A stretch of DNA of 64,000 bases, from the NCBI GenBank assembly GCA_964600045.1, contig CAZRHS010000001.1, positions 1 through 64,000 of the forward strand, in the 5' to 3' direction. A model generated the notes under the pieces. That model was given only the letters and a program-made list of their open reading frames with translations. It was not told the DNA's origin and did no database searches. How positions within the stretch are numbered: the first letter of the stretch is position 1; each line of letters begins with the position of its first letter. Source of the stretch: Phil1 sp964600045 (lineage in GTDB: Bacteria; Bacillota; Clostridia; Christensenellales; CAG-138). This document shows, one piece after another, positions 16,900-25,315 of the stretch. Made by a program: the position numbers and the translations under genes.

Positions 16900-18678
16900 T
16901 CAGCTAAGCTTGCGCTTTATGGCGCTGTACTCGGCCATAAACGCGGTTGACACCATGTCCGAAGGCATGCTCCAAACGGCGGGCGCAACCGATAAGCACA
17001 CTATGGGTGCCTCGGGCGCGCAGTTTCGCTTGAACTGCTGCGAGAAGAAGCGCCTTATAAATATGCCGAGCGTGCGGTAAACCTCATCCTCCGGGAAATC
17101 AAGGTTATTAAGGGCAATTTCGTAAAGCTCCTTCGGGCCTTTTCCTTTAAGAAAATAATATATAAACAGGTCATGAAGCTCGTAGCTGCCCACAAGCTCC
17201 TCGGTTTTCTGGCTTATCTCGCCATCGTTTGCCGGAAGAAGCTCCGGACTTACGGGCGTGGCAAGTATATCCTTAAGTACGCTGTCCGCCGCCTCGCCAA
17301 AGTCCTTGCCCACGGTTGCCACAACGCGGCGTATTATTGTTTTCGGTACGGAGGCGTTAACGCCGTATTGCGCCAGATGGTCGCCGCCAAACGTTGTCCA
17401 GCCCAAGGCCGCTTCGCTCAAGTCGCCCGTGCCTACGTCAAGAAGACCGTCTTCATTCGCAATGTCAAGCAGAATCTGGGTGCGCTCGCGTGCCTGCGCG
17501 TTTTCATAAACAGAATTGCGAACGTTCTCGTCGTGACCTATATCGGCAAAATGCCCGCGGCAGGCGTTGGCAACGGAAATTTCCCTGTATTTGCAGCCGA
17601 GCGCCTCAACAAGTGAGCGGCTGTTGTTCTTGGTGCGGCCGGTTGTGCCGAAGCCCGGCATGGATATGCCCGTAATCATGTTTCGGCTTATGCCCATTTC
17701 ATCCGCGGCGGCCGCCGCAACAAGAAGCGCAAGCGCGCTGTCAAGCCCTCCGCTTACGCCTATCACAAAGCCCTTGGCGCCTATATGCTCCGCGCGGCGA
17801 ACAAGGCCCGCGCTTTGCAGCGCGAAAAGCCTTCTAAGCTGCTCTTCGGCCTTTTCGGGATTCTTTGAAACATAGCCGTCCTCCTCGCCCTCGGTAAACG
17901 GCTCAAAGGAGCTTAGCTTATCTATGCACACATCCGCGCATACAAACGCATCTGAATCAAGCGGCTTCGATTCCGCAAGTATCTCGCCGTTCGCGGCTAT
18001 GGCACAATATGAATCGAACACAAACGATGTTGTGCTTTCACCCCTTCCGGGGAGAGCGAGCGCAACCGCCATGCCCGTGCGGGCGCTGTATGCCGCAAGG
18101 CGGTTCTTTACTATTCCGTAGCTTTTTGCCGTTGCGTTAAGCGAGCCTGAAAGCAGCATTATGTGGCCTTCTCTCGGTTCGGGCTTTTCCAAGAATATAG
18201 CACCCGCGAAGCCCGCGCTTAGGCGGGGGATGGGGGTAAGGGTGGAGCGGGATGATGATCCGCCCGGTACGTGCGGAATAAAGCCAAAGGGGTTCGCCGC
18301 CCCACGGGAGGCGGGAATAACGGCGCAAACCCTGCCGCAGCGGATAAGGGCGATGCAGCTCCTTACCCTGCCGTCTATTCTATAGGGAAGGCCTATTGAT
18401 ACAAGAAGCTGATTATGCTTAGTGGCCTCCGCAACAAGGCTCAGCGCCTCGCGGCATTGGCTTAATATAAGCGGATGCTCCGTTAAAGAACCAAGCGTTG
18501 CCCCGCAAAGGAAAAGCTCCGGCAGCACAAGATAATCCGCCTCCGCTTTTTCGGCGCGCTTTATGGCGCTTACGGCGGCGGAAGCGTTGGCTATCGGGTC
18601 GCCAAGCTTTATTTCGGGAGAGGCGGCCGCAAGGCGCACAGGCGCATCGGCCTGAAAAGCAAGCATACATTCGCTCAT
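16900..18678 (-). CDS. nadE: NAD(+) synthase with a degenerate glutaminase domain
   Basis: The C-terminal half (from about residue 300) is an NAD synthetase that amidates deamido-NAD: the ATP pyrophosphatase loop is VSGGLDSALALLV, and TGDLSEAALGWTTFGGDH and KTIIRRVV follow. The N-terminal ~270 residues match the nitrilase-fold glutaminase of the long, glutamine-dependent form. Its Glu is kept (E54 in LPELFLCG), but the catalytic Lys position reads IPASRG (A123) and the Cys position reads GFAGAIFL (A160). The domain is therefore probably inactive and the enzyme may use free ammonia. The start at 18678 has CGGAGGT before it; an in-frame upstream ATG at 18699 lies ahead of that site. First gene of a six-gene run. 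Confidence 0.92.
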   Translation of the reverse strand: MSECMLAFQADAPVRLAAASPEIKLGDPIANASAAVSAIKRAEKAEADYLVLPELFLCGATLGSLTEHPLILSQCREALSLVAEATKHNQLLVSIGLPYRIDGRVRSCIALIRCGRVCAVIPASRGAANPFGFIPHVPGGSSSRSTLTPIPRLSAGFAGAIFLEKPEPREGHIMLLSGSLNATAKSYGIVKNRLAAYSARTGMAVALALPGRGESTTSFVFDSYCAIAANGEILAESKPLDSDAFVCADVCIDKLSSFEPFTEGEEDGYVSKNPEKAEEQLRRLFALQSAGLVRRAEHIGAKGFVIGVSGGLDSALALLVAAAAADEMGISRNMITGISMPGFGTTGRTKNNSRSLVEALGCKYREISVANACRGHFADIGHDENVRNSVYENAQARERTQILLDIANEDGLLDVGTGDLSEAALGWTTFGGDHLAQYGVNASVPKTIIRRVVATVGKDFGEAADSVLKDILATPVSPELLPANDGEISQKTEELVGSYELHDLFIYYFLKGKGPKELYEIALNNLDFPEDEVYRTLGIFIRRFFSQQFKRNCAPEAPIVCLSVAPAVWSMPSDMVSTAFMAEYSAIKRKLS

Positions 18679-18713
18679 AACAATACCTCCGTATTTCAAT
18701 ACATACTCAATTT

Positions 18714-18719
18714 ATTATA
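18714..18719 (-). promoter_or_regulatory. Probable -10 box of the nadE operon
   Basis: TATAAT on the minus strand lies 35 nt before the nadE start. The -35 region is a poor match, so only the -10 box is claimed. Confidence 0.45.
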
Positions 18720-18752
18720 CACCACCGATAACGGTAGGGAAAAGCATAATAT

Positions 18753-18785
18753 AAAAAACGCGCCCGCATTTGATACGGACGCGCC
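18753..18785 (-). terminator. Terminator after the GNAT gene
   Basis: On the minus strand CGCGTCCG pairs with CGGGCGCG (one G-T pair), followed by TTTTTT. Confidence 0.85.
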
Positions 18786-18801
18786 TGAATAAGACTAAAA
18801 C

Positions 18802-19269
18802 TCAAAATCTATAGCGCATATCGGTTTCATCGCTTTGGCGAACCGTAAAGCCCAGGCTTTCGTAAAGCGGCCTAGCCTTGGGCGTGGCCGAAAGCTCTAT
18901 ATAGGATGCGCCGTTTTCCCTTGCCTTAAGTATCAAAAGGCTTACGGTAAGCGCCGCGTAGCCGCGCCTGCGGTATTCGGGATATGTCCATATTCCGGCC
19001 ATGCTTGCCGTTATGCCGTTTATCCGGGCAGGGCTTGGCGGAACTTCCTGAATGGTAAGCAGCCCCATTGACACGGCCTTGCCGTCCTCTTCAACTATCG
19101 CGGCGAAGCAATCCTTATTAAGGTGCCGTTCAAAGTAGCCCTTTGTGCTTTCCTTTCGCGCCTCGTATGATTCGGGGTACGATCCGTGCAGCTCAAGCGA
19201 ATAATCCATGCGCATACGCACAAGCGTGTCTATATCCTTGCTGTTTGCAAGCCTGACTGAGTATGCCAT
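18802..19269 (-). CDS. GNAT family N-acetyltransferase
   Basis: A 155-residue GNAT protein with the acetyl-CoA loop YPEYRRRGYAALTVSLLI and the preceding strand GITASMAGIWTY. The C-terminus has ATPKARPLYESLGFTVR, the usual last helix and strand. The substrate is unknown. The start is directly next to the stop of the DUF2179-type membrane protein gene, with AAGGAAGG upstream, so the two are cotranscribed and end at the terminator at 18753. Confidence 0.86.
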   Translation of the reverse strand: MAYSVRLANSKDIDTLVRMRMDYSLELHGSYPESYEARKESTKGYFERHLNKDCFAAIVEEDGKAVSMGLLTIQEVPPSPARINGITASMAGIWTYPEYRRRGYAALTVSLLILKARENGASYIELSATPKARPLYESLGFTVRQSDETDMRYRF

Positions 19270-19860
19270 TTATTTGTCCTTCCTTATCCTTCTGCCGGTG
19301 CTCTGGCGCATATAGCCGCCGCGCTGGCTTTTAACGTCGCTTACGGTTATCACGGCGTTTGGCGCAACGGAGTTTATAATGTCCATGGCCTCGGGGGCAA
19401 GCTTGCGCCTAAGGGTGGAAAGGAGCACGTATCTGTCCGTATCGTCGCGGCCCTGCGCCTTCATTTCGCTTAAGCCAAAGCCGTGCGAACGCAGAGCTGA
19501 GCCTATTTTGTCCGCAGTTTCCGCATCCATTACAACGCACTGTATGGAGCAAAGCCCGAACGCGAGCCGCTCCTCAAGCCAGCTGCCCGCGTAATTTCCC
19601 AGGGAATAAGCAAGCGCGTAGGCAACCATTTTCCAAGGGTCGCTTTGATAATTGCTGAGCACGTTGCCCGCTATTATAAGCCAAAGCGTTATCTCAACAA
19701 GCGCAAGCAGCGCGCCTATCAGCCGCTCGCCGCGGTTTATAAGCACAATTCTGAGGGTGCTCAGCGAAACCTCAAGTATTTTTCCAAGGAATATGCAAAT
19801 ATAAACAATCAGCGTGGTTCCGGCAAAAAAGTTGCCGAGCACCTCAAACAATTCTGTCAT
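19270..19860 (-). CDS. DUF2179/DUF5698 membrane protein (UPF0316-like)
   Basis: The 196-residue product has three hydrophobic segments in its first ~95 residues, including LIVYICIFLGKILEVSLSTL and LIGALLALVEITLWLIIAG, then a soluble C-terminal DUF2179 domain (about 100-175) with VLLSTLRRKLAPEAMDIIN. This is the UPF0316 layout; the function of the family is unknown. The DUF2179 part resembles ligand-binding regulatory domains found on YitT-type membrane proteins. A basic tail ends the protein. It leads a two-gene unit with a GNAT gene. Confidence 0.82.
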   Translation of the reverse strand: MTELFEVLGNFFAGTTLIVYICIFLGKILEVSLSTLRIVLINRGERLIGALLALVEITLWLIIAGNVLSNYQSDPWKMVAYALAYSLGNYAGSWLEERLAFGLCSIQCVVMDAETADKIGSALRSHGFGLSEMKAQGRDDTDRYVLLSTLRRKLAPEAMDIINSVAPNAVITVSDVKSQRGGYMRQSTGRRIRKDK

Positions 19861-19907
19861 ACCGTACCTCCTTAATTCGTTTTTGCCCGATTAAATCGGG
19901 CTGTATC

Positions 19908-19932
19908 AAAAAAGAGCCGAAAGGCCCTTTTT
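19908..19932 (-). terminator. Terminator of mscL, usable in both directions
   Basis: AAAGAGCC pairs with GGCCCTTT around GAAA (one G-T pair). On the minus strand the stem is followed by a T run (CTTTTTTGAT). It lies 17 nt after the mscL stop. Confidence 0.8.
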
Positions 19933-19948
19933 GAATAAGAGTTAATTC

Positions 19949-20371
19949 TTATTTCTCCAGCTGGCTGGTGCAGTGCGGGCAGCGGGTGGCGTCTATTGCT
20001 ATCTCGCTCTTGCAGTAAGGGCACTGCTTGGTGGTGGGGGCGGCGGGAGCGGCGGGCTCCTCGTGCTTGTGGTGGCCAATGCCCTTAAGAGCGTTGAGCG
20101 CCTTTACCACAAAGAACAGAACAAGCGCCACTATAAGGAAATTGATTATGGCCATTATGAATGCGCCGTACTGAACGTCCACACCGCTTATGGTCACTAC
20201 AAGGTCCGAAAAATCAACCTTAACGAGCAGGCCGATCAGCGGGGAGATAATGTTGTTCACCAGTGAGTTCACAATGCTTGTGAACGCGGCGCCAACCATC
20301 ATGCCTACGGCCAGGTCCATCGCGTTGCCCTTTATGGCAAACGCCTTGAATTCCTCAAAAAACTTCTTCAT
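19949..20371 (-). CDS. mscL: Large-conductance mechanosensitive channel with C-terminal zinc ribbon
   Basis: MscL opens under membrane tension and releases solutes during osmotic downshock. The core is standard: N-terminal MKKFFEEFKAFAIKGN, a first membrane helix with the gate glycines (MDLAVGMMVGAAFTSIVNSL), and a second helix FIMAIINFLIVALVLFFVVK. After a His/Ala/Pro-rich linker (GHHKHEEPAAPAAP) the protein ends in a zinc ribbon with two CxxC pairs: CPYCKSEIAIDATRCPHC. This replaces most of the usual C-terminal helical bundle. The ATG at 20371 matches the family start; an in-frame TTG two codons earlier is also possible. It lies 33 nt downstream of the NlpC/P60 gene on the same strand. Confidence 0.93.
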   Translation of the reverse strand: MKKFFEEFKAFAIKGNAMDLAVGMMVGAAFTSIVNSLVNNIISPLIGLLVKVDFSDLVVTISGVDVQYGAFIMAIINFLIVALVLFFVVKALNALKGIGHHKHEEPAAPAAPTTKQCPYCKSEIAIDATRCPHCTSQLEK

Positions 20372-20404
20372 TCTCAATACCGTCCCTTTTATATTTATTG
20401 TTTA

Positions 20405-21688
20405 TTAAAACACTCGTTTGGCGTAAAGGAAGTTCCTGTCGCTCCAACTTCCCCACGACGTTATGCATACGCAGCCGGCACTCGCGGAGGCGTGAATAAG
20501 CTTGTTTCCGCCAAGCCATATTGCAACGTGCGTTATGCGCGTGTCCGATCCTTCGGATTTATAGAAAAGCAAATCGCCGGTCTGCAGGTTTTCCTTGCCG
20601 TATATGGTGGGCCAGGAGTCTATCTGCCCCATGCCCGCGGAGTTATAATACCTGCTCATTTTGCCCAAAGCTTTAAGACAATAGTACACAAAGCCGGAGC
20701 AATCGAACTTGTCCGGTCCCTTGCCGCCAAGCACGTATTTAATGCCTATCTGCTCCTTGGCAAGCGCTATAAAGTCCGAAACATCCCCGCCCGGTATGGA
20801 GGGCGCATTTGTGGGAGTTGTGGTCTTCTGCGGCTCTGCCGTTTGCGAAGAGGATGATGAGCCGCTTGTAGCCTTTGGCGTGGCCGTGGGCTTAGGCGTT
20901 GCTGTGGGCTTGGGCGTTTTTGTGGGCGTAGGCGTGGGGGTAGGGTCTATAAGCGGCTTTGCCTTGGGTGAATACAGGAGCGAAAGCGTGGTATAGTCGG
21001 CCTCGCCCGTAATATCAAGGCTGTTCTTTTTCTGGAATGCGGCTGTTGCCCTGCTTGTGGCCGTGCCGAAATAGCCGTTTAGCTTGCTGTCGTAATAGCC
21101 AAGCTCCTTAAGCTCGTTTTGCAGGGTAAGCACGTCCTCGCCGGAGCAGCCCTCGTTCAGAATGTAGCTCTGCGCCGCGTCGCTGAAAAGTATCTGCTGC
21201 GTCTGCTCGTCCGCGTCGCCGGTTTCCTTCAGGTGGTGCGCCCGCTGAAAGCTCATAACGGCGTCCCTTGTAACGGGGCCGTAGTAGTCGGTCGTTTCGT
21301 CGCTTTCCATGTAGTAAAGGTCCATAAGCCGCTGCTGCAGAGCCTTAACGCTTTCGTCAGTGGTTTCGTAGGTCAAGGGAGTATACTCTGTGACCGTTTC
21401 GGCGGTTTCTTCAAGCGCGGATTCGGTGCTCTCGGGCTCCTCGGTTACGGCGGGTTCATTTGCCTGCGGCTGAATATCGCCCACTATGGGCGTAGGCTCC
21501 GCCGTTTTTGCCGGGGCCTCAACCTGCACGCTGTCCGCCCGCGCCTCGTAAGCGCCGAGCGCCAAGGGTATAACAATGAACGCGGTCAGAAAAGTGCCGC
21601 CCACGGTGAGCAGGGGCAGCCTGATCCGCTTGAAAAACATCTTTATGCGGGCGCTTCTTTCGCGCCGTTTCTGCCATTTCTTTTCCAT
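20405..21688 (-). CDS. Cell wall hydrolase: two PG-binding domains and NlpC/P60
   Basis: NlpC/P60 enzymes cut peptide stems of peptidoglycan. The 427-residue product has a basic N-terminus, one membrane helix or signal anchor at about 24-46, an acidic linker, two peptidoglycan-binding type 1 domains (about 111-168 and 180-238), a Pro/Thr/Lys linker (249-272), and the catalytic domain from about 302. The nucleophile is C330 (DKFDCSGFVYYCL), with H387 (THVAIWLGG) and probably H399. No Shine-Dalgarno is present: the ATG lies 6 nt after a TATAAT box, so the mRNA is predicted to be leaderless. It faces the DUF2804 gene head to head. Confidence 0.92.
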   Translation of the reverse strand: MEKKWQKRRERSARIKMFFKRIRLPLLTVGGTFLTAFIVIPLALGAYEARADSVQVEAPAKTAEPTPIVGDIQPQANEPAVTEEPESTESALEETAETVTEYTPLTYETTDESVKALQQRLMDLYYMESDETTDYYGPVTRDAVMSFQRAHHLKETGDADEQTQQILFSDAAQSYILNEGCSGEDVLTLQNELKELGYYDSKLNGYFGTATSRATAAFQKKNSLDITGEADYTTLSLLYSPKAKPLIDPTPTPTPTKTPKPTATPKPTATPKATSGSSSSSQTAEPQKTTTPTNAPSIPGGDVSDFIALAKEQIGIKYVLGGKGPDKFDCSGFVYYCLKALGKMSRYYNSAGMGQIDSWPTIYGKENLQTGDLLFYKSEGSDTRITHVAIWLGGNKLIHASASAGCVCITSWGSWSDRNFLYAKRVF

Positions 21689-21694
21689 GGTTAA

Positions 21695-21723
21695 ATTATA
21701 ACTTTTATATCGCCGTTTGTCGA
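21695..21723 (-). promoter_or_regulatory. Promoter of the NlpC/P60 gene giving a leaderless mRNA
   Basis: On the minus strand TCGACA (21718-21723) and TATAAT (21695-21700) are 17 bp apart. Only six bases separate the -10 box from the ATG at 21688, so the predicted +1 is the A of the ATG itself. Confidence 0.65.
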
Positions 21724-21763
21724 GAAGCTACATGCTTTGTTAACAATTTTGCTTTCTCGCCCG

Positions 21764-21792
21764 TTGCTATGGCGGGGAAAAACGCTTATACT
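21764..21792 (+). promoter_or_regulatory. Promoter of the DUF2804 gene
   Basis: TTGCTA (21764-21769) and TATACT (21787-21792) are 17 bp apart. The predicted start near 21799 lies downstream of the far-upstream in-frame start at 21769, which supports the start at 21823. Confidence 0.6.
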
Positions 21793-21822
21793 TATTATTA
21801 CATAATCGGGGAGGTATTGCCC

Positions 21823-22839
21823 ATGCAACACGAGATAGTTAAAAGCGCGCCGCTGCTTGATAAAAACGGCTGCGTTGCGGAGCCGGGCTGGGCGCGGGGG
21901 CTTATAAGCCGGTATTCGCGCGCGGACATAAAGGCGAGCCCTATCCGCATAAAGGAATGGGACTACTATCTTATTTCAAATAACAGCTTCGCCCTTGCGC
22001 TCACCGTGGCGGACAATGGCTATATGGGGCTTATTTCGGCGAGCGTGCTTGAATTTGAAAAGCCGTGGGAAAAGACAACCTCTATAATAACCCCGTTCCC
22101 CATGGGCAAATATAAGCTGCCGGAAACTTCTGCCAAGGGTGAAACCGCCTACTCGGACAGCCGCGTGAACATGCGCTTTACGGCCGGGAATGGCACAAGA
22201 CGCATAGAATGCGTATTCCATAAATTCCTGAATGATGAAACACTTGAAGCGGAGCTTACGCTAACTGATGAACCCAAGGAAAGCATGGTAATAGCAACTC
22301 CCTTTGAAAAGCCGAAGGCATTTTATTATAACCAGAAGATAAACTGCATGCGCGCTAATGGCTATATGCGCTTAGGCAAGCGGGTTTACGACTTTGGAAC
22401 AAAGGATAGCTACGCAACCCTCGACTGGGGCAGGGGCGTTTGGACATACGATAACACGTGGTACTGGGGCAACGGCAACGGCACCGTGAACGGCCACAGG
22501 GTGGGCTTTAATATAGGCTATGGCTTTGGCGACACATCGGCCGCTACGGAGAACGTTATAATATACGATGGAATTGTGCACAAGCTTTCAAACGTAAGCT
22601 TTAATATACCCGCGGACAGCTTTATGAAGCCCTGGACATTTTCAAGCGACGACGGGCGCTTTGAAATGGACTTTGTGCCGGTGATAGACCGCGCGGCGCG
22701 CACGAGCGCCCTTATAATAGAAAGCGATCAGCATCAGGTTTTCGGCCGCTTTACGGGCAAAATGATACTTGACGGCGGGGAAACGATTGAGCTTAATAAC
22801 TTTATGGGATTCGCGGAAAAGGTCCGCAACCGCTATTGA
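21823..22839 (+). CDS. DUF2804 domain protein
   Basis: This 338-residue soluble protein covers the whole of DUF2804, a family of unknown function whose members are thought to have a lipocalin-like or beta-rich fold. Typical stretches are KEWDYYLISNNSFALALTVADNGYMG, with its conserved aromatic residues, and DWGRGVWTYDNTWYWGNGNG near the middle. The start at 21823 has GGGAGGT before it. The next gene begins one nt after the stop, suggesting translational coupling with the YpsA-like protein, although no functional link is known. Confidence 0.82.
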   Translation: MQHEIVKSAPLLDKNGCVAEPGWARGLISRYSRADIKASPIRIKEWDYYLISNNSFALALTVADNGYMGLISASVLEFEKPWEKTTSIITPFPMGKYKLPETSAKGETAYSDSRVNMRFTAGNGTRRIECVFHKFLNDETLEAELTLTDEPKESMVIATPFEKPKAFYYNQKINCMRANGYMRLGKRVYDFGTKDSYATLDWGRGVWTYDNTWYWGNGNGTVNGHRVGFNIGYGFGDTSAATENVIIYDGIVHKLSNVSFNIPADSFMKPWTFSSDDGRFEMDFVPVIDRAARTSALIIESDQHQVFGRFTGKMILDGGETIELNNFMGFAEKVRNRY

Positions 22840-22840
22840 T

Positions 22841-23338
22841 ATGCAAAAGGAAATTTCGGCCTGCTTCACGGGCTACAGACCGCAGAAGCTGCCCTGGGGA
22901 TTTAACGAGGCGGACAAGGGATGCCTTATACTTAAAGGGGAGCTTAGAAAAATTATAAAATGCGCCTACGATACCGGCTATACTCACTTTATATCCGGCG
23001 GGGCGATGGGCGTTGACCTTTATGCCGCGGAGGAGGTTATAAGGCTTAAGCGGTCAGCAAATGATGTAACGCTTGAGCTTGCTATGCCGTTCCCAACGCT
23101 TAACCCGGCCATGCCCGGCGACATAAAGGAAAGATACGAGGGAATTTTGCTTAAAGCGGACAAGGTTACCGTTTGCTCGGAGCATTACAGCCCCGCGTCA
23201 TATATGAAAAGAAACGCGTACATGGTTGATTCAAGCTCGCTTGTTATAGCCGTGTACGACGGGCAGAACGGCGGAACGAAAAACACCGTTGATTACGCCC
23301 GCAAAAAGGGAAAAACCGTTTGGCTGGTGCATCCGTAA
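22841..23338 (+). CDS. YpsA-like SLOG family protein (DUF1273)
   Basis: The 165-residue product belongs to the DUF1273/YpsA branch of the SLOG superfamily of Rossmann-like nucleotide-binding proteins. The start ISACFTGYRPQKLPWG, the glycine motif HFISGGAMGVDLYAAE and the C-terminal LVIAVYDGQNGGTKNTVDYA are characteristic. In Bacillus, YpsA (with GpsB) affects cell division; SLOG proteins are otherwise proposed to bind or make nucleotide signals. The ATG at 22841 is preferred over an earlier in-frame start inside the DUF2804 gene, because the family begins at this point. Confidence 0.85.
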   Translation: MQKEISACFTGYRPQKLPWGFNEADKGCLILKGELRKIIKCAYDTGYTHFISGGAMGVDLYAAEEVIRLKRSANDVTLELAMPFPTLNPAMPGDIKERYEGILLKADKVTVCSEHYSPASYMKRNAYMVDSSSLVIAVYDGQNGGTKNTVDYARKKGKTVWLVHP

Positions 23339-23368
23339 CCGGCGCGGCAATGGAGAGGACACGGCATT

Positions 23369-25291
23369 ATGCCTATAATATCTGCGCACGATCTTAAAAA
23401 AGAATTTGTTGAAAGGCTGCTTTTCGACGGCGTTTCGTTTGAAATAGGCGAAAAGGACAGGGTTGGGCTGGTTGGCGTTAACGGCTGCGGCAAAACAACC
23501 CTTTTCCGCATACTGCTTGGGGAGGAAAGCTACGACTCGGGCGAGCTTTTCCGCGCCAAAAACGCGCGCATAATGAGCATGACCCAAACGATTGCGGATA
23601 CGGAGCAAACGGTTTACGATGCTACGCTTGAAGCATTCAGGCCCCTTATGGACGCGGAGCAGGAGCTTAACGAAATATCGTCCCTTCTGGCCGATGCCAA
23701 AGAAGAAAAGCTTGATTCGCTAATAAAGCGGCAGCATACGTTAAGGGAGCAATACGAGTTTAACGGCGGCATGACATTCAGAAGCCGCACCCGCTCCGCG
23801 CTTATGGGGCTTGGCTTCACCGAGGAGGAGCTTACAAAACGGCTTAGCGACATGAGCGGCGGGCAGAGAAACAAGGCTCAGCTTGCCAAGGTCCTTCTTT
23901 CAGGCGCGCAGCTTCTGCTTCTTGACGAGCCGACAAACCATCTGGACATGGATTCGATAGCGTGGCTTGAGGACTTTTTGAAGGCCTATCAGGGCGCGTT
24001 TATAGTAATATCTCACGACAGGTATTTTCTTGATGCCGTAACCCGCCGCACAATGGAGATTAAGAACACCCGCTTCTTTGTGAGCGAGGGCAACTATACC
24101 CGCCACCGTGAGCTTATGGCGGACGAGCAGGAGATGCTGCGCCGCCGCTACGTTAATACGCAAAAGGAAATCCGCCGCATAGAGGGCATTGTGGAGCAGC
24201 AGCGCCGCTGGGGTCAGGAGCACAACTTCATCACCGCCGCCAGCAAGCAGAAGCAGGCCGATAAGCTTAGGGCAACGCTTGTCGCGCCCGAGCGGAGCAC
24301 GGACAGCATACATTTCCATTTTCATGCCGATGCTGTAAGCGGAAACGACGTTGTTGTGGCAAAAGGCCTTGCGAAAAGCTATGACAAGAGCGTTTTCAAA
24401 AACGCGGACATGCTTATAAAAAAGGGAGAAAGGGTATTCCTGCTTGGGCCTAACGGCTGCGGCAAAACAACCCTTCTTAAAATACTTATGGGCAAGCTTA
24501 GGCCGGACGCGGGCAGCTTCTACCTGGGCGCGAACGTGCACCCGGGCTACTATGAGCAGAACGCGGAGAGCTTAACGGGCGAGGTTACCGCAATAGAGGA
24601 AATAAGAAACAGCTACCCACGCATGAGCGATACGGAGATACGCTGCGCGCTTGCGGCGTTCCTTTTCAGGGGGGACGACGTGTTTAAGCCCCTTGAAAAA
24701 CTTTCCGGCGGAGAGGTGGCAAGGGTTAAGCTGCTTAAGCTTATGCTCAGCGGATCGAACCTGCTTCTTTTGGACGAGCCCACCAACCACCTTGATATAG
24801 ACTCACGCGAGGCGCTTGAGGGCGCGCTTGAGGAATACGAGGGCACAATGCTTATCGTAACGCACGACCGTTATTTGGTTGAGCGCCTTGCGGACAGGGT
24901 GCTTTGCATGACGGAAAACGGCATAGAAAGCTACATTGGCGGATACGAGGACTACCTTGCCGCCAAGCAGGAGCGGGACGCGGCGGCCACGGCGCAGAAA
25001 ACAAACCAGCGCTCCGCGGCGGGTGAGGATTACAGGGCGAAAAAGGAACTGCAAAGCGCCATAAACCGCGCAAGCGGTGAGCTGAAGCGCGCGGAGGACA
25101 GGGTTAACGCGGCGGAAGAGGAGCTTAGCACACTTGAAGAGAAGCTTGCCTCCCCCGAAATAGCCACGGATTATATTAAGGCGGCGGAGCTTAGCCGCAC
25201 GATAGAGCAAAAGAAGGCCGCCCTTGACGAGCTCTACTCCCGCTGGGAGCAGGCGCAGGAAGCGCTTGAGGAGCTTGAGAAGAAGGGGTAA
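23369..25291 (+). CDS. ABC-F family ATPase
   Basis: ABC-F proteins carry two ATPase domains and no membrane part; they bind the ribosomal E site and rescue stalled translation or protect against antibiotics. Walker A motifs are GVNGCGKTTLF (near residue 33) and GPNGCGKTTLL (near 363); signatures are MSGGQRNKAQLAK and LSGGEVARVKLLK; both are followed by LLLDEPTNHLD. The linker between domains is charged, with RRWGQEHNF. The last ~85 residues form a coiled coil, as in the Uup/YdiF group. The length of 640 fits that group. GGAGAGG precedes the ATG. No evidence points to antibiotic resistance as opposed to a housekeeping role. Confidence 0.93.
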   Translation: MPIISAHDLKKEFVERLLFDGVSFEIGEKDRVGLVGVNGCGKTTLFRILLGEESYDSGELFRAKNARIMSMTQTIADTEQTVYDATLEAFRPLMDAEQELNEISSLLADAKEEKLDSLIKRQHTLREQYEFNGGMTFRSRTRSALMGLGFTEEELTKRLSDMSGGQRNKAQLAKVLLSGAQLLLLDEPTNHLDMDSIAWLEDFLKAYQGAFIVISHDRYFLDAVTRRTMEIKNTRFFVSEGNYTRHRELMADEQEMLRRRYVNTQKEIRRIEGIVEQQRRWGQEHNFITAASKQKQADKLRATLVAPERSTDSIHFHFHADAVSGNDVVVAKGLAKSYDKSVFKNADMLIKKGERVFLLGPNGCGKTTLLKILMGKLRPDAGSFYLGANVHPGYYEQNAESLTGEVTAIEEIRNSYPRMSDTEIRCALAAFLFRGDDVFKPLEKLSGGEVARVKLLKLMLSGSNLLLLDEPTNHLDIDSREALEGALEEYEGTMLIVTHDRYLVERLADRVLCMTENGIESYIGGYEDYLAAKQERDAAATAQKTNQRSAAGEDYRAKKELQSAINRASGELKRAEDRVNAAEEELSTLEEKLASPEIATDYIKAAELSRTIEQKKAALDELYSRWEQAQEALEELEKKG

Positions 25292-25315
25292 ATAATAACA
25301 GAAAGGGAGAGAAAT

